The position numbers and the translations under genes were made by a program. Of a stretch of 64,000 bases of DNA, positions 8,122 to 15,997 are shown in pieces. Below the pieces are notes generated by a model that had not been told where the DNA came from, made no database searches, and saw only the letters and a list, made by a program, of their open reading frames with translations. Position 1 is the first letter of the stretch. Each line of letters begins with the position of its first letter. This DNA is from Actinorhabdospora filicis (GTDB lineage: Bacteria; Actinomycetota; Actinomycetes; Mycobacteriales; Micromonosporaceae): contig NZ_BSTX01000001.1 in NCBI RefSeq assembly GCF_030269765.1, forward strand, positions 1,681,370 through 1,745,369, in the 5' to 3' direction.

Positions 8122-8718
8122 TTTCCTGTCACTCTGGTCGGGCCGCGCGTGTGCTGGCGCGAGATGTCCCCCGCCGACGCCGAGGCCCTCCACGACCTGC
8201 TCGTCCACCCCGCGGTCTTCGACAAGACCCTGGACGAGGACGTGCCGCCCGCCGACGCCCTGCGCGACTACCTCCGCGAGCAGCTGGGCACCCTGGAGGA
8301 CCCCGAGCGGGCCCGCTACAAGCTCGCCCTCACCCTCGACGGGCGCGTCATCGGCACCGGCGGCATCGAGCTGCGCGGCCGCCACACCGGCGAGGTCGGC
8401 TACGTCCTGGCCCACGATCAGTGGGGCAAGGGACTGGCGACCGAGGCCGCGGCCCTGCTGATCGACTTCGCCTTCGACGACCTGGGCCTGCACCGCGTCA
8501 TCGGCCACACCGACCCGGCCAACATCGGCTCCCGGCGGGTGCTGGAGAAGTGCGGGCTGAGCTTCGAGGGCGTCCACCGCTCCGACACCCTCCAGCGCGG
8601 CGAATGGCGCGACTCGGCCGCCTACGCCATCGTCGAGGACGACCCGCGCCCGTGGACCGGGCAGCGCGGCGACGGTCCCGGAGGTTCCTACGCCCTGCGG
8701 ACGGCGAAGACCCGGTAG
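8119..8718 (+). CDS. GNAT-family N-acetyltransferase, RimJ/RimL type
   Basis: 199 residues with the RimJ/RimL-like order: LVGPRVCWREMSPADAEAL at the N-terminus, a GTGGIELRG strand, the acetyl-CoA loop HDQWGKGLATEAAALL near residue 110 (family: P-x-x-x-GKGLATEA), and NIGSRRVLEKCGLSFEG, typical of this family. It would acetylate the N-terminus of a protein or a small amine; the acceptor is unknown. ATG 8119 is chosen because the promoter points to a leaderless message there; an upstream GTG or ATG at 8089-8098 would overlap the palindrome. Its last 31 nt overlap the 3' end of the convergent methyltransferase gene. Confidence 0.85.
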   Translation: MFPVTLVGPRVCWREMSPADAEALHDLLVHPAVFDKTLDEDVPPADALRDYLREQLGTLEDPERARYKLALTLDGRVIGTGGIELRGRHTGEVGYVLAHDQWGKGLATEAAALLIDFAFDDLGLHRVIGHTDPANIGSRRVLEKCGLSFEGVHRSDTLQRGEWRDSAAYAIVEDDPRPWTGQRGDGPGGSYALRTAKTR

Positions 8719-9287
8719 CCCTTCTGGCTGGCGTGCTTCTCCACGTCCCAGCCGCGCTCGGTGAGCCAGCCCTGGAGCGAATCGGCGCCCAGGAACTTGG
8801 CCACCACCAGCCAGGCGGTGCCGCCCTCGGCGAGGCGCGGCAGCCACGTCTCCATGAGCTCGTGGACGACGGCCTTGCCTACACGAATGGGGGGGTTGGA
8901 CCAGATCTCGTCGAAGACCACTCCATCGGGCACCTCGTCCGGGGTCGAGGCGATCACCGCGTCGGCCAGGCCGTGCGCCTTGGCGTTCTCCCGGGCGAGT
9001 TCCAGGGCGCGCGCGTTCACGTCGACGGCGTGCACGACGCCGCCGCTGGACGCCGCCAGCGCGGTCGCGATCGGCCCGTAGCCGCAGCCGAGGTCCAGGT
9101 AGACGCCCTTCTCCTTCGGGATGGGCGCCTTCCGCAGCAGCACGGCGGTACCGGGATCGAGCCGGTCGGCGGAGAACACGCCCGATGATGCGACCAGCCG
9201 GAACTGGCGTCCGGCGGCCGACACGTTCACGTAGCGGCGGCGTTCCTCGCCCGTGGGCTCGGCCGAGAAGTAGTGCTCCTGCGTCAT
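8688..9287 (-). CDS. RsmC-like class I methyltransferase (small methyltransferase domain)
   Basis: 199 residues. It starts MTQEHYFS, typical of actinobacterial RsmC-like proteins, and has SAM motif I LDLGCGYGPIA, an acidic AVDVN after strand 2, and the exocyclic-amino methyltransferase motif NPPIRVGK (NPPF/Y-type, motif IV), which marks methylation of an amino group on guanine or adenine. A 16S or 23S rRNA m2G activity is likely from the family. It is a single-domain form, unlike the two-domain E. coli RsmC. ATG 9296 is an alternative start with a GGGGA 8 nt upstream. It is convergent with, and overlaps, the acetyltransferase gene. Confidence 0.85.
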   Translation of the reverse strand: MTQEHYFSAEPTGEERRRYVNVSAAGRQFRLVASSGVFSADRLDPGTAVLLRKAPIPKEKGVYLDLGCGYGPIATALAASSGGVVHAVDVNARALELARENAKAHGLADAVIASTPDEVPDGVVFDEIWSNPPIRVGKAVVHELMETWLPRLAEGGTAWLVVAKFLGADSLQGWLTERGWDVEKHASQKGYRVFAVRRA

Positions 9288-9373
9288 GGCGACCATTCTG
9301 TCGTCCCCGATGGTGTGACGATTCTCCAGGATCTCGGCACGCCGGCCCGCTTACTTGACTACCCTCTGTCCGC

Positions 9374-10267
9374 GTGAGTTATCGCACCGCGACGGACGCC
9401 TCTTCCCGGCGTCGCGAGCTCGACGGTGGACCTTCCCCCTTTCGCGCCCCCGCCGGCCCGACGGACGAAGCGCCCCCGTACGAAGCCTTTCCCGAGACGA
9501 TCATCGACGAGACCCCCTACGAGGCCGAGCCCCTGGTCGACCCGCGTCTGGGCCCCCGCAGGCGGCAGCCGGGCGCGCGGCGGGCGCAACCGCGCCGGGT
9601 GGCGCAGTCCCGCGCCAACTCCCGGTCGTGGTTGCGGATCCTGGCCACCATCACCGGTATCGCGCTGCTGGCCACCTGCGCTGCGGGCACGTTCTTCCTG
9701 CTGCGCGACGACCGGGTGATCCCGCCGGAGACGGTGGCGCCGCCGCCCGCGGCGTCCCCGAGCGTGGACCGCCTGGCGTCCCGCGCCACCGACACTGAGG
9801 CGGTGACCGTGGCCGAGGCCTTCGGCGCCGTCGCCGGGTACCGGGTCCTGAAGTCCGATGACCTGCCCGACTGCCGGCAGGCCGCCACCGGCGAGCTGGC
9901 CAAGCTCCTGGACCGCTACGAGTGCAGCCAGGTCGTGCGCGCCACGCTCCTGCGGGAGGACGGCGCGTTCGCGCTGACCGCCGGGGTGGTCAACCTCGCC
10001 GACGCGGCGGGCGCGCAGGCGGTGCGCGCCGGTGTCGAGGAGGACGCCGGGGACTTCACGACCCTGCACGACGGCGGCGAGTCGGCGGTCCTGGGCCGCA
10101 GCGCCACCGTCGTCGGCTACAACACCTACGGCCACTACCTGCTGTACGCGGTCATCGCACCCACCGACGGGAAGAAGGCCGATCAGAACGATCCGGCCTA
10201 CTCCGCGATCGTCGGGGAGGTCGTCGACACGCACCTGGCGGGCGCGCTGCACTGGCGGGGCGAGTAG
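9374..10267 (+). CDS. Single-pass membrane protein with an extracellular domain, unknown function
   Basis: 297 residues. Residues 1-85 are Pro/Arg/Glu-rich and probably cytoplasmic and disordered; one membrane helix (about 86-110, ILATITGIALLATCAAGTFF) follows an Arg-rich stretch, giving an N-in, C-out orientation. A Pro/Ala linker leads to an outer domain of about 160 residues that contains two Cys (DCRQAA and YECSQ) suited to a disulfide. No catalytic motif is recognised. GTG 9374 has no Shine-Dalgarno sequence, and TACCCT (9360-9365) lies 8 nt upstream, so a leaderless message is likely. It is convergent with the MFS gene 4 nt away. Confidence 0.65.
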   Translation: MSYRTATDASSRRRELDGGPSPFRAPAGPTDEAPPYEAFPETIIDETPYEAEPLVDPRLGPRRRQPGARRAQPRRVAQSRANSRSWLRILATITGIALLATCAAGTFFLLRDDRVIPPETVAPPPAASPSVDRLASRATDTEAVTVAEAFGAVAGYRVLKSDDLPDCRQAATGELAKLLDRYECSQVVRATLLREDGAFALTAGVVNLADAAGAQAVRAGVEEDAGDFTTLHDGGESAVLGRSATVVGYNTYGHYLLYAVIAPTDGKKADQNDPAYSAIVGEVVDTHLAGALHWRGE

Positions 10268-10271
10268 CGCC

Positions 10272-11519
10272 TCACCCGACCGGCACCGGCTCGGGACGGG
10301 CCTCGCGCACGTCCCGCAGCCGCCGCACGCGCCGCGCGACCATCGGCAGCGCCGAGATCGCCATGGCCGCCGTCCCGACCGCGACGCTGGCGCGCGTGCC
10401 GATGGTCTCGCCGAGGATCCCGGCGAGCGCGGCCCCGATCGGCAGGACGCCGTAGGTGATCATGCGGTAGCTGCCGTTGCTGCGGGCGATCGTGCCCTGC
10501 GGCAGGACGTTCTGCCGCAGTGTCACCGAGAGGACGTTCGCCACGCCCAGGCCGACACCGGCGATGAAGTCCAGTCCGGCCAGCGCGCCGCCGAAGGCGA
10601 GGCCGTCCCACGGGATCGCCGCCAGCAGCAGTGGCGCGCCCGTCTCCAGGGCGAGGGCGATCATGAAGGACCGGCCGAAGCCGAACCGCCGGATCAGCCG
10701 CAGCGCGATCAGCGTCCCCAGCAGCGCGCCGACACCCGCGGCGGACAGGGCCAGGCCGTACCAGCCGGGGGCCAGGCCGCGCTCCCGCACCGCCATGACC
10801 ACCATGTTGATCATGAGGATCTGGGCGCCCGCGTTGTACACGGCGGCGTGCACGGTCATGGCGCGCATGAACGGGTTGGCCAGGACCAGCCTCAGCCCGC
10901 TGAACACTCCCGGGCGCCGGTCGGGCCTGGGCGGCAGGGGCTCGGCCCGGCGGGCGCCGGCGATGCCGAGGGCGCTGGCCAGGTAGCTGGCGGCGTCCAC
11001 GACGAGCGCGAGCACCGGTCCGAGCAGGGTGATCAGCAGCCCCGCGACGCCCGGTCCGGCGACCTGCGCCGCCGTCGTCGAGCCCTGGCTGGCCTGGTTG
11101 GCGGCGGGCAGGTCCTCGGCGTCGACCATGGTCGGCACGTAGGCGAAGCTCGCCAGGTCGAAGACGACGGTGGCCACGCCCGTCAGGAACGCCAGGACCA
11201 CCATCAGCGGCAGCGTCAGCGCGTCCAGGGCCCACGCCACCGGCAGCGCGCCCAGCAGTGCGGCCCGGGCGATGTCGGCGGTGATCATGACGCCCCGCCG
11301 CCTGCGCGTCTCCAGCCAGTTGCCCGCGAACAGCGAGAGCAGGATGCTCGGCAGCACGCCCGCCGTGGCGACCGCCGACACGCCCGCGGCACCGGCGCCC
11401 AGGACGAGCGTGGCGATCAGCGGGAGGGCGACGTAGGTGACGTCCCCACCGAACACCGAGATGGTGTGTCCGAGCCAGAAACGGCGGAAGTCCCGGTTCC
11501 GGCGAAGAACATGAGTCAA
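10272..11519 (-). CDS. MFS transporter, enterobactin/macrolide-exporter-like
   Basis: 415 residues with about twelve membrane helices. The N-terminal pattern RNRDFRRFWLGHTISVFGGDVTYVALPLIA is typical of the DHA3/MFS_3 drug exporters, as is the ASFAYVPTMVDAEDLPAANQ loop. The start is TTG 11519, because GGAGG (11526-11530) is 6 nt upstream; the downstream in-frame codons lack such a site. This ribosome binding site overlaps a GTTACC half-site of the shared operator, so the divergent CGNR regulator, or a partner, probably controls its expression. It likely exports a small toxic compound; the substrate cannot be inferred. Confidence 0.85.
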   Translation of the reverse strand: MTHVLRRNRDFRRFWLGHTISVFGGDVTYVALPLIATLVLGAGAAGVSAVATAGVLPSILLSLFAGNWLETRRRRGVMITADIARAALLGALPVAWALDALTLPLMVVLAFLTGVATVVFDLASFAYVPTMVDAEDLPAANQASQGSTTAAQVAGPGVAGLLITLLGPVLALVVDAASYLASALGIAGARRAEPLPPRPDRRPGVFSGLRLVLANPFMRAMTVHAAVYNAGAQILMINMVVMAVRERGLAPGWYGLALSAAGVGALLGTLIALRLIRRFGFGRSFMIALALETGAPLLLAAIPWDGLAFGGALAGLDFIAGVGLGVANVLSVTLRQNVLPQGTIARSNGSYRMITYGVLPIGAALAGILGETIGTRASVAVGTAAMAISALPMVARRVRRLRDVREARPEPVPVG

Positions 11520-11521
11520 GC

Positions 11522-11580
11522 GTTACCTCCATAGTAACTTCACCGGTAACGTTACCGGCGTGGGAAGTTTAGGGGTAACC
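11522..11580. promoter_or_regulatory. Divergent control region with GTTAC/GTAAC operators
   Basis: A perfect 16-bp palindrome CCGGTAACGTTACCGG lies at 11543-11558. A second inverted pair, GTTAC (11522-11526) and GTAAC (11534-11538), overlaps the MFS ribosome binding site, and a further GGTAACC lies at 11574-11580, overlapping the TAACCT -10 (11576-11581) of the regulator gene. All copies share the core GTAAC, so one dimeric regulator could cover both promoters. Confidence 0.65.
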
Positions 11581-11587
11581 TTTTCGC

Positions 11588-12145
11588 ATGTATCAACCGG
11601 GGGACCGCGAACCGGCTCCGGGCGTGATCGCCCTGGTCCAGGACTTCCTGAACACCACCGACATCGAAGTGGGGCGCGAGGACCTGGCCGACACCACCGG
11701 GCTCATCGCCTTCTGCGAAGCGCACGGCCTGCCCCTGCGCGACTTCACCCCCGGCGACCTGGCCGCCCTGCTGGACCTGCGCGAGCTCCTCCGCGACGTC
11801 TGCCAGGCCCACGCCGGCGTCGACGTGCCCCCCGACCGCCTCGCCGAGCTCACCCGCGTCCTCGACCGCGCCCACCTCGTCCTGCGCGTCGACGCCCACG
11901 GCGACACCGACATCGGTCCCGCGCCCGGCCTCGGCGATCTGGAGGCGCTCACGGCGGCCCTCGCCACCGCCGTGACGAAGGCCGCCGCCGAGGGCACCTG
12001 GCGCCGCCTGAAGGCCTGCGCGATGCACTCCTGCCGCTGGGTCTACTACGACGCCAGCCGCTCCGGCCGCAGCCGCTGGTGCACGATGAGCATCTGCGGC
12101 AGCCGCGCGAAGATGCGCGCCTACCGCAAGCGCACCGCCTCGTAG
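11588..12145 (+). CDS. CGNR zinc-finger regulator with ABATE domain
   Basis: 185 residues. Residues 10-120 match the all-helical ABATE domain (LVQDFLNTTDIE; FTPGDLAALLDLRELLRDV), thought to bind a small ligand. The C-terminus is the CGNR zinc finger: CAMHSC, then CTMSIC, followed at once by GSRAKMRAYRKR, so the signature is CGSR instead of CGNR. This family is stress- or ligand-linked and often controls neighbouring exporter genes. ATG 11588 lies 6 nt after a TAACCT -10 and lacks a Shine-Dalgarno sequence, which suggests a leaderless message. It is divergent from the MFS exporter across the palindrome and overlaps the hydrolase gene by 25 nt at its 3' end. Confidence 0.88.
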   Translation: MYQPGDREPAPGVIALVQDFLNTTDIEVGREDLADTTGLIAFCEAHGLPLRDFTPGDLAALLDLRELLRDVCQAHAGVDVPPDRLAELTRVLDRAHLVLRVDAHGDTDIGPAPGLGDLEALTAALATAVTKAAAEGTWRRLKACAMHSCRWVYYDASRSGRSRWCTMSICGSRAKMRAYRKRTAS

Positions 12146-12798
12146 GCCGCGCTCAGCGCGGCACCGTCCGCCGGTTCGCCATGCCCGGGCAGCACCAGCG
12201 CGGGCTCCAGCGCCGCCAGCCGCCCCAGCGAGTCCGCGGCCATCGCGCTGTCGACGTTGAACACGCCCGGCATCGCCCGCCCGCCGACATTGGCGAAGGC
12301 GTCACCCGCGAACAGCACCCCGTACGCGGGCAGGTGCACCGCGATGCTGCCGGGCGTGTGCCCCGGCACGTGCACGACGACCGCGCCACCCCCGAAGTCC
12401 AGCACCTCGCCGTCGGCGACCACCCGGTCGACCCGCACGGGCGGCGCGGGCGGCAACGGCTCGGCGTGCACGGCGTCCCACACCGCCCGCTCCCAATCGG
12501 CCAGCACCGGCGGCGCGATCAGCTCCTCACCCCGCACCACGGCGGCGTCACCGGCATGCGCGACGATCTCGACATCGCCGCCCAACTCGGCGGCGGCCCC
12601 GTAGTGATCCTCGTGCGCATGCGTGATGACGAGCCGCACGATCCGCCCACCCAGCCGCGCGGCGGCATCGGCGATGGCCGCACCCGAGCCCTTCAGGCCG
12701 GTGTCGACGAGGGTGAGCTCATCGCCGTCCCGCCACAGGTAGGCGTGACCGACGGGAGCGTCGAGGCGGTACAGGGAACCGGGGATGACTGCGTTCAT
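12121..12798 (-). CDS. MBL-fold metallo-hydrolase
   Basis: 225 residues. The metallo-beta-lactamase fold is shown by LTLVDTGLKGSG, the metal motif THAHEDH (canonical HxHxDH), the PGHTPGSIAV loop with its His ligand, LFAGDAF with the bridging Asp, and a C-terminal LPGHGEP carrying the last His. All ligands needed for a dinuclear site are present. Family members range from glyoxalase II and lactonases to flavin-linked enzymes; this short single-domain form cannot be placed further. It is convergent with the CGNR regulator, overlapping its last 25 nt. Confidence 0.85.
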   Translation of the reverse strand: MNAVIPGSLYRLDAPVGHAYLWRDGDELTLVDTGLKGSGAAIADAAARLGGRIVRLVITHAHEDHYGAAAELGGDVEIVAHAGDAAVVRGEELIAPPVLADWERAVWDAVHAEPLPPAPPVRVDRVVADGEVLDFGGGAVVVHVPGHTPGSIAVHLPAYGVLFAGDAFANVGGRAMPGVFNVDSAMAADSLGRLAALEPALVLPGHGEPADGAALSAAYEAVRLR

Positions 12799-12937
12799 GT
12801 GGGGAAAGCTACGGCCGCGGGCGGGGTGGGACGGAGGGGTTCAGCCGTGCGCGGATCAGCTCAGGGCAGAGGGGTGGGCCGGACCCTGAGTGGCCCGCGT
12901 GGCCGTCGCCGGTGGGGCGCATGCCATCCTGACCAGC

Positions 12938-13840
12938 GTGACCGAAGCCGCCGCCGAGCCCACTCCCATCCCCGCGCCCGCCCTTGAGCCCGCCGCCGAG
13001 CCGGTTCCGACCGTCCGGCTGCGGTTCTCGATCAGCTACGACGGCACCGAGTTCCACGGCTGGGCGCCGCAGCCTTCGGCGCGGACGGTCGCCGGAGAGG
13101 TGCGCACGGGCCTGGAGCACCTGTTCGGGCGGCTGCGGACGCTGGTGGTGGCGGGCCGCACCGACGCGGGAGTGCACGCGACGGGCCAGGTCTGCCACGC
13201 GGACGTGGACGCCGAACGGTGGGCGACGTCGGGTGGCGCGGCGAAGGTCCTGTGGCGGCTCAGGGGGATCCTGCCGCCGGACGTGCGGGTGACGGGCGTC
13301 GAGGAGATCGATCCCGCCTTCGACGCGCGGTTCTCCGCCCTCGCCCGGCACTACGAGTACCGCATCGCCGACGACGTGTGGGGCGTGCAGCCCCTGAAGC
13401 GGCGCGACACGCTCGCCTGGAACCGTCCGCTCGACGTGGACGCGATGGGCCGGGCGGCGGCGACCCTGCTCGGTGAGCACGACTTCGCGGCCTTCTGCAA
13501 GCGGCGGGAGGGCGCGACGACGATCCGTGCCCTGTCGCGGCTCGATGTGACGCGCTCGGACGACGGGTCGATCCTGGTGGCGGTCTCCGCCGACGCCTTC
13601 TGCCACTCGATGGTGCGCAGCCTGGTGGGCGCGCTGCTCGCGGTCGGCGACGGACGGCGGGCCGCGGAATGGCCGGTGGCGCTGCTGTCGCGCTCCGAGC
13701 GGTCCAGCGAGGTCGTGGTGGCCCCGGCGCACGGCCTGACGCTGGTGCGGGTCGACTACCCGGCCGACCGGGACGGCTGGCTCGCACGGGACGGTGCCAC
13801 CCGGCGGATGCGGACGCTCGGGAGCACCACCGGCGACTAG
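12938..13840 (+). CDS. truA: tRNA pseudouridine(38-40) synthase TruA
   Basis: 300 residues. It has the N-terminal RFSISYDGTEFHGW motif, the catalytic GRTDAGVHATGQVCH with the nucleophilic Asp, then HYEYRI, HDFAAFCKRREG and a FCHSMVRSLVGALLAVGDGR segment, all in the TruA order. It makes pseudouridine at positions 38-40 of tRNA anticodon stems. GTG 12938 is used; the first 24 residues are a Pro/Ala-rich extension. CATCCT (12925-12930) lies 7 nt upstream, which could be a -10 of a leaderless message. In most actinobacteria truA follows rplQ on the same strand; here it is inverted and 1.6 kb away. Confidence 0.92.
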   Translation: MTEAAAEPTPIPAPALEPAAEPVPTVRLRFSISYDGTEFHGWAPQPSARTVAGEVRTGLEHLFGRLRTLVVAGRTDAGVHATGQVCHADVDAERWATSGGAAKVLWRLRGILPPDVRVTGVEEIDPAFDARFSALARHYEYRIADDVWGVQPLKRRDTLAWNRPLDVDAMGRAAATLLGEHDFAAFCKRREGATTIRALSRLDVTRSDDGSILVAVSADAFCHSMVRSLVGALLAVGDGRRAAEWPVALLSRSERSSEVVVAPAHGLTLVRVDYPADRDGWLARDGATRRMRTLGSTTGD

Positions 13841-13905
13841 CAAGGGCCACCCACGACTCGCGCCCTGCTCACGCTCCCGCCCTCGCACCCCGCTCCCGCG
13901 CTCCG

Positions 13906-13936
<31 letters not shown>

Positions 13937-14044
13937 ACGATCGCAACGCGGCACCTCATTTCGGTGGGGGCCCGAAGCCCGCCCCGCTGGGGCGAACGTA
14001 CCCCCACCCCACGCGTGCTCCACCAAACGGCCCATCGCGCGGCC

Positions 14045-14085
14045 TGTGGACAAGCACCCCAATGTGGATAACCCAATGTGGACAA
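14045..14085. promoter_or_regulatory. Cluster of three DnaA boxes
   Basis: Three 9-mers in the same orientation: TGTGGACAA (14045-14053), TGTGGATAA (14063-14071) and TGTGGACAA (14077-14085). Read on the minus strand they are TTGTCCACA, TTATCCACA and TTGTCCACA, i.e. the classical DnaA box and the G variant common in high-GC actinobacteria. Start-to-start spacings are 18 and 14 bp. No oriC features (dnaA, dnaN, AT-rich unwinding region) are near, so a DnaA-titrating or regulatory cluster is more likely than an origin. Confidence 0.75.
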
Positions 14086-14269
14086 TCACGGCCCCGGCCG
14101 ACCCGCCGTCACGCCCCTCCGGTGGCAAGCCGCGCGAATCCACCGGTCGGCACGGAAGCGGTCCGGGCCGTCGCGGCCGCTGCGCGCCAGGCGAGCCAGC
14201 GGCCTCCATGCCCGCCGGTGTCCCCGTCCCGGGCCACGACCCCATCGCCCCGGCCGCCGCCAATCCCCC

Positions 14270-15121
14270 TCAGCGAAAGTCCCCCGCGTGGTCCACCGCC
14301 CACTGCCTGAACGTCCGCGCCGGGCTGCCCGTGATGCGCTCGACCTCGTCGTTGACCGGCTCCGGCTCGGCCAGCAGCTTGGCCTGGGCCGGGATCACGG
14401 CGTCCACCAGCTCGGGCGGGTAACCCGCGGCCTTCATCTCCGCCATCGCCTCGGCCTGGCCGATCTCCTCGAAGCGGGCCGGGCGGCCGATCGCCTCGGC
14501 GATCAGCGCGACCTGCCGCTCCTGGGTGACCAGTTCGGGGCCGGTGATCACGGGGCGGGCGGCGAGGAGGGTGTCGGTGGTCAGTGCCTTGAGGGCGACC
14601 GCGGCCATGTCGGCCTCGTGGATCAGGGGACGGGCCAGGTTCGCCAGTGGGGCCCGGACGACCCCGGTGGTGCGGACCTCGTCGGCCCAGCCGAGGGTGT
14701 TGCCGGCGAAGCCCGTGGGCCGCAGCGCGGTCCATTCCAGGCCGGAGGCCTCGATCAGGCGCTCCAGTTCGGCGTGGAACGTGGTGATCGCCTCGCCGGG
14801 CTCCTCCGCCGCGTCGGCCACCCCGGCGGAGGACAGGTAGACCACCCGGCGGGCGTGCTCGCCGATCACGTCGATCACGTCGGACGCGCCCGCCGCGCTC
14901 AGGAACGGCCACACCAGGAAGACCGCGTCGACGCCGTCCAGGGCCGCGTCCAGCGACGAGGGGTCGCCCAGGTCGCCGCGTACCGTCTCCACGCTCGCCG
15001 GGAAGGCGGCCTCGCCGCGCACCAGCGCCCGCACGGGGACGCCCGCCGCGTGCAGCTGGGCGACCAGTGCGCCGCCGACCTTCCCGGTCGCTCCGGTCAC
15101 CAGAATCCTGGGCTGTGTCAT
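14270..15121 (-). CDS. NAD(P)-binding oxidoreductase, NmrA/SDR-like
   Basis: 283 residues. The N-terminal ILVTGATGKVGGALVAQL motif (GxxGxxG) binds the dinucleotide, with R after the second strand (ALVRG) favouring NADP(H). The VVYLSSAGVAD strand and the LRPTGFAGN segment are typical of atypical SDRs of the NmrA group, which often act as redox sensors or reductases without the full YxxxK pair. ATG 15121 is preceded by GAGGAG, 6 nt away; an upstream ATG has no such site. A possible minus-strand promoter TTGACC-16-TACGAG lies upstream, around 15160-15190. Function in this cell is unknown. Confidence 0.82.
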   Translation of the reverse strand: MTQPRILVTGATGKVGGALVAQLHAAGVPVRALVRGEAAFPASVETVRGDLGDPSSLDAALDGVDAVFLVWPFLSAAGASDVIDVIGEHARRVVYLSSAGVADAAEEPGEAITTFHAELERLIEASGLEWTALRPTGFAGNTLGWADEVRTTGVVRAPLANLARPLIHEADMAAVALKALTTDTLLAARPVITGPELVTQERQVALIAEAIGRPARFEEIGQAEAMAEMKAAGYPPELVDAVIPAQAKLLAEPEPVNDEVERITGSPARTFRQWAVDHAGDFR

Positions 15122-15365
15122 CGCCGTCTCCTCATCTCGCGTTCCGATGAGACGACTCTCGTACATCAACTAAGGTTCAGGTCAACCCCGGCCCCAAAAG
15201 ATCCGGCACCCGCACGGCGAACCCCGGCGGCGCCGTGACCTGGGAGGACACCGCCCGCAGAGCCGTGGACGCCGCCGGTACGGTGCGCGAGACCACATCG
15301 CCGAAGGCCACCGGCCCGGCGATGGCACCGGCCGCCACCCGAGACGAGCCCGCCCCCGGCCCACC

Positions 15366-15397
15366 AAAAAACGGCCCCCGCCGAAGCGGGGGCCGTT
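15366..15397 (-). terminator. Intrinsic terminator of the rpoA-rplQ transcript
   Basis: On the minus strand a perfect 12-bp stem AACGGCCCCCGC / GCGGGGGCCGTT is closed by a TTCG tetraloop in the C(UUCG)G context and followed by a run of T. It starts about 22 nt after the rplQ stop. Confidence 0.95.
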
Positions 15398-15418
15398 CCA
15401 CGTTCGGAAGAACGACGA

Positions 15419-15961
15419 CTACTTCTCGTCGTCCTTCTTCTCGTCCTCGTCAGAAGCGACCTCGGCGGCGGCCTCGACCGGGGTCTCCTCGGCGGCCACG
15501 GCCACCGGGGTCTCCTCGGTCTCGCCCGCGAGGGCGGCCACGGCTTCGGACTTGGCGGCCTTGCGGGCCTCCTTCTTCGCGGCGGGGGCCGCAGCGCTCA
15601 CGACCAGCTCCTCCACGAGCTCGATCTGCGCCATGGGGGCGTTGTCGCCCTTGCGCGGGCCGAGCTTGGTGATGCGGGTGTAACCACCGTTGCGGGTGGC
15701 GTAGCGCGGGGCGATCTCCTCGAAGAGGGCGTGGGCCACGTCGTTCTCGTGGAGGATCGCGAGGGTGCGACGGCGCGAGGCGAGGTCGCCGCGCTTGGCG
15801 TAGGTGACCAGGCGCTCGGCGAAGGGACGCAGCTTGCGCGCCTTGGCCTCGGTCGTCTGAATCTTGCCGTGCTTGAACAGCGACGTGGCCAGGTTGGCCA
15901 GCAGCAGCTTCTCGTGCGACGGCCCCGCGCCGAGGCGCGCGCCCTTGGTGGGCTGTGGCAT
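15419..15961 (-). CDS. rplQ: 50S ribosomal protein L17 with acidic C-terminal extension
   Basis: 180 residues. The first 115 match L17 ([61 protein letters not shown]). A tail of about 60 Ala/Glu/Lys/Val residues ending in [10 protein letters not shown] follows, a low-complexity extension frequent in actinobacterial L17. L17 sits at the polypeptide exit tunnel rim of the large subunit. It is the last gene of the superoperon, 36 nt after rpoA, and is closed by the terminator at 15366-15397. The usual downstream neighbour truA is missing. Confidence 0.97.
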   Translation of the reverse strand: MPQPTKGARLGAGPSHEKLLLANLATSLFKHGKIQTTEAKARKLRPFAERLVTYAKRGDLASRRRTLAILHENDVAHALFEEIAPRYATRNGGYTRITKLGPRKGDNAPMAQIELVEELVVSAAAPAAKKEARKAAKSEAVAALAGETEETPVAVAAEETPVEAAAEVASDEDEKKDDEK

Positions 15962-15997
15962 TGGTCTAGCTCCTTGTGTTTACAGTGCCGCCGCAGC

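Noticed and set aside
14045..14085. Chromosome origin (oriC)
   Set aside because: No dnaA, dnaN, gyrB or AT-rich unwinding region near, and only three boxes; an oriC in this group has many more.
15177..15401. 74-codon minus-strand frame after rplQ
   Set aside because: It covers the intrinsic terminator of rplQ and has no family resemblance.
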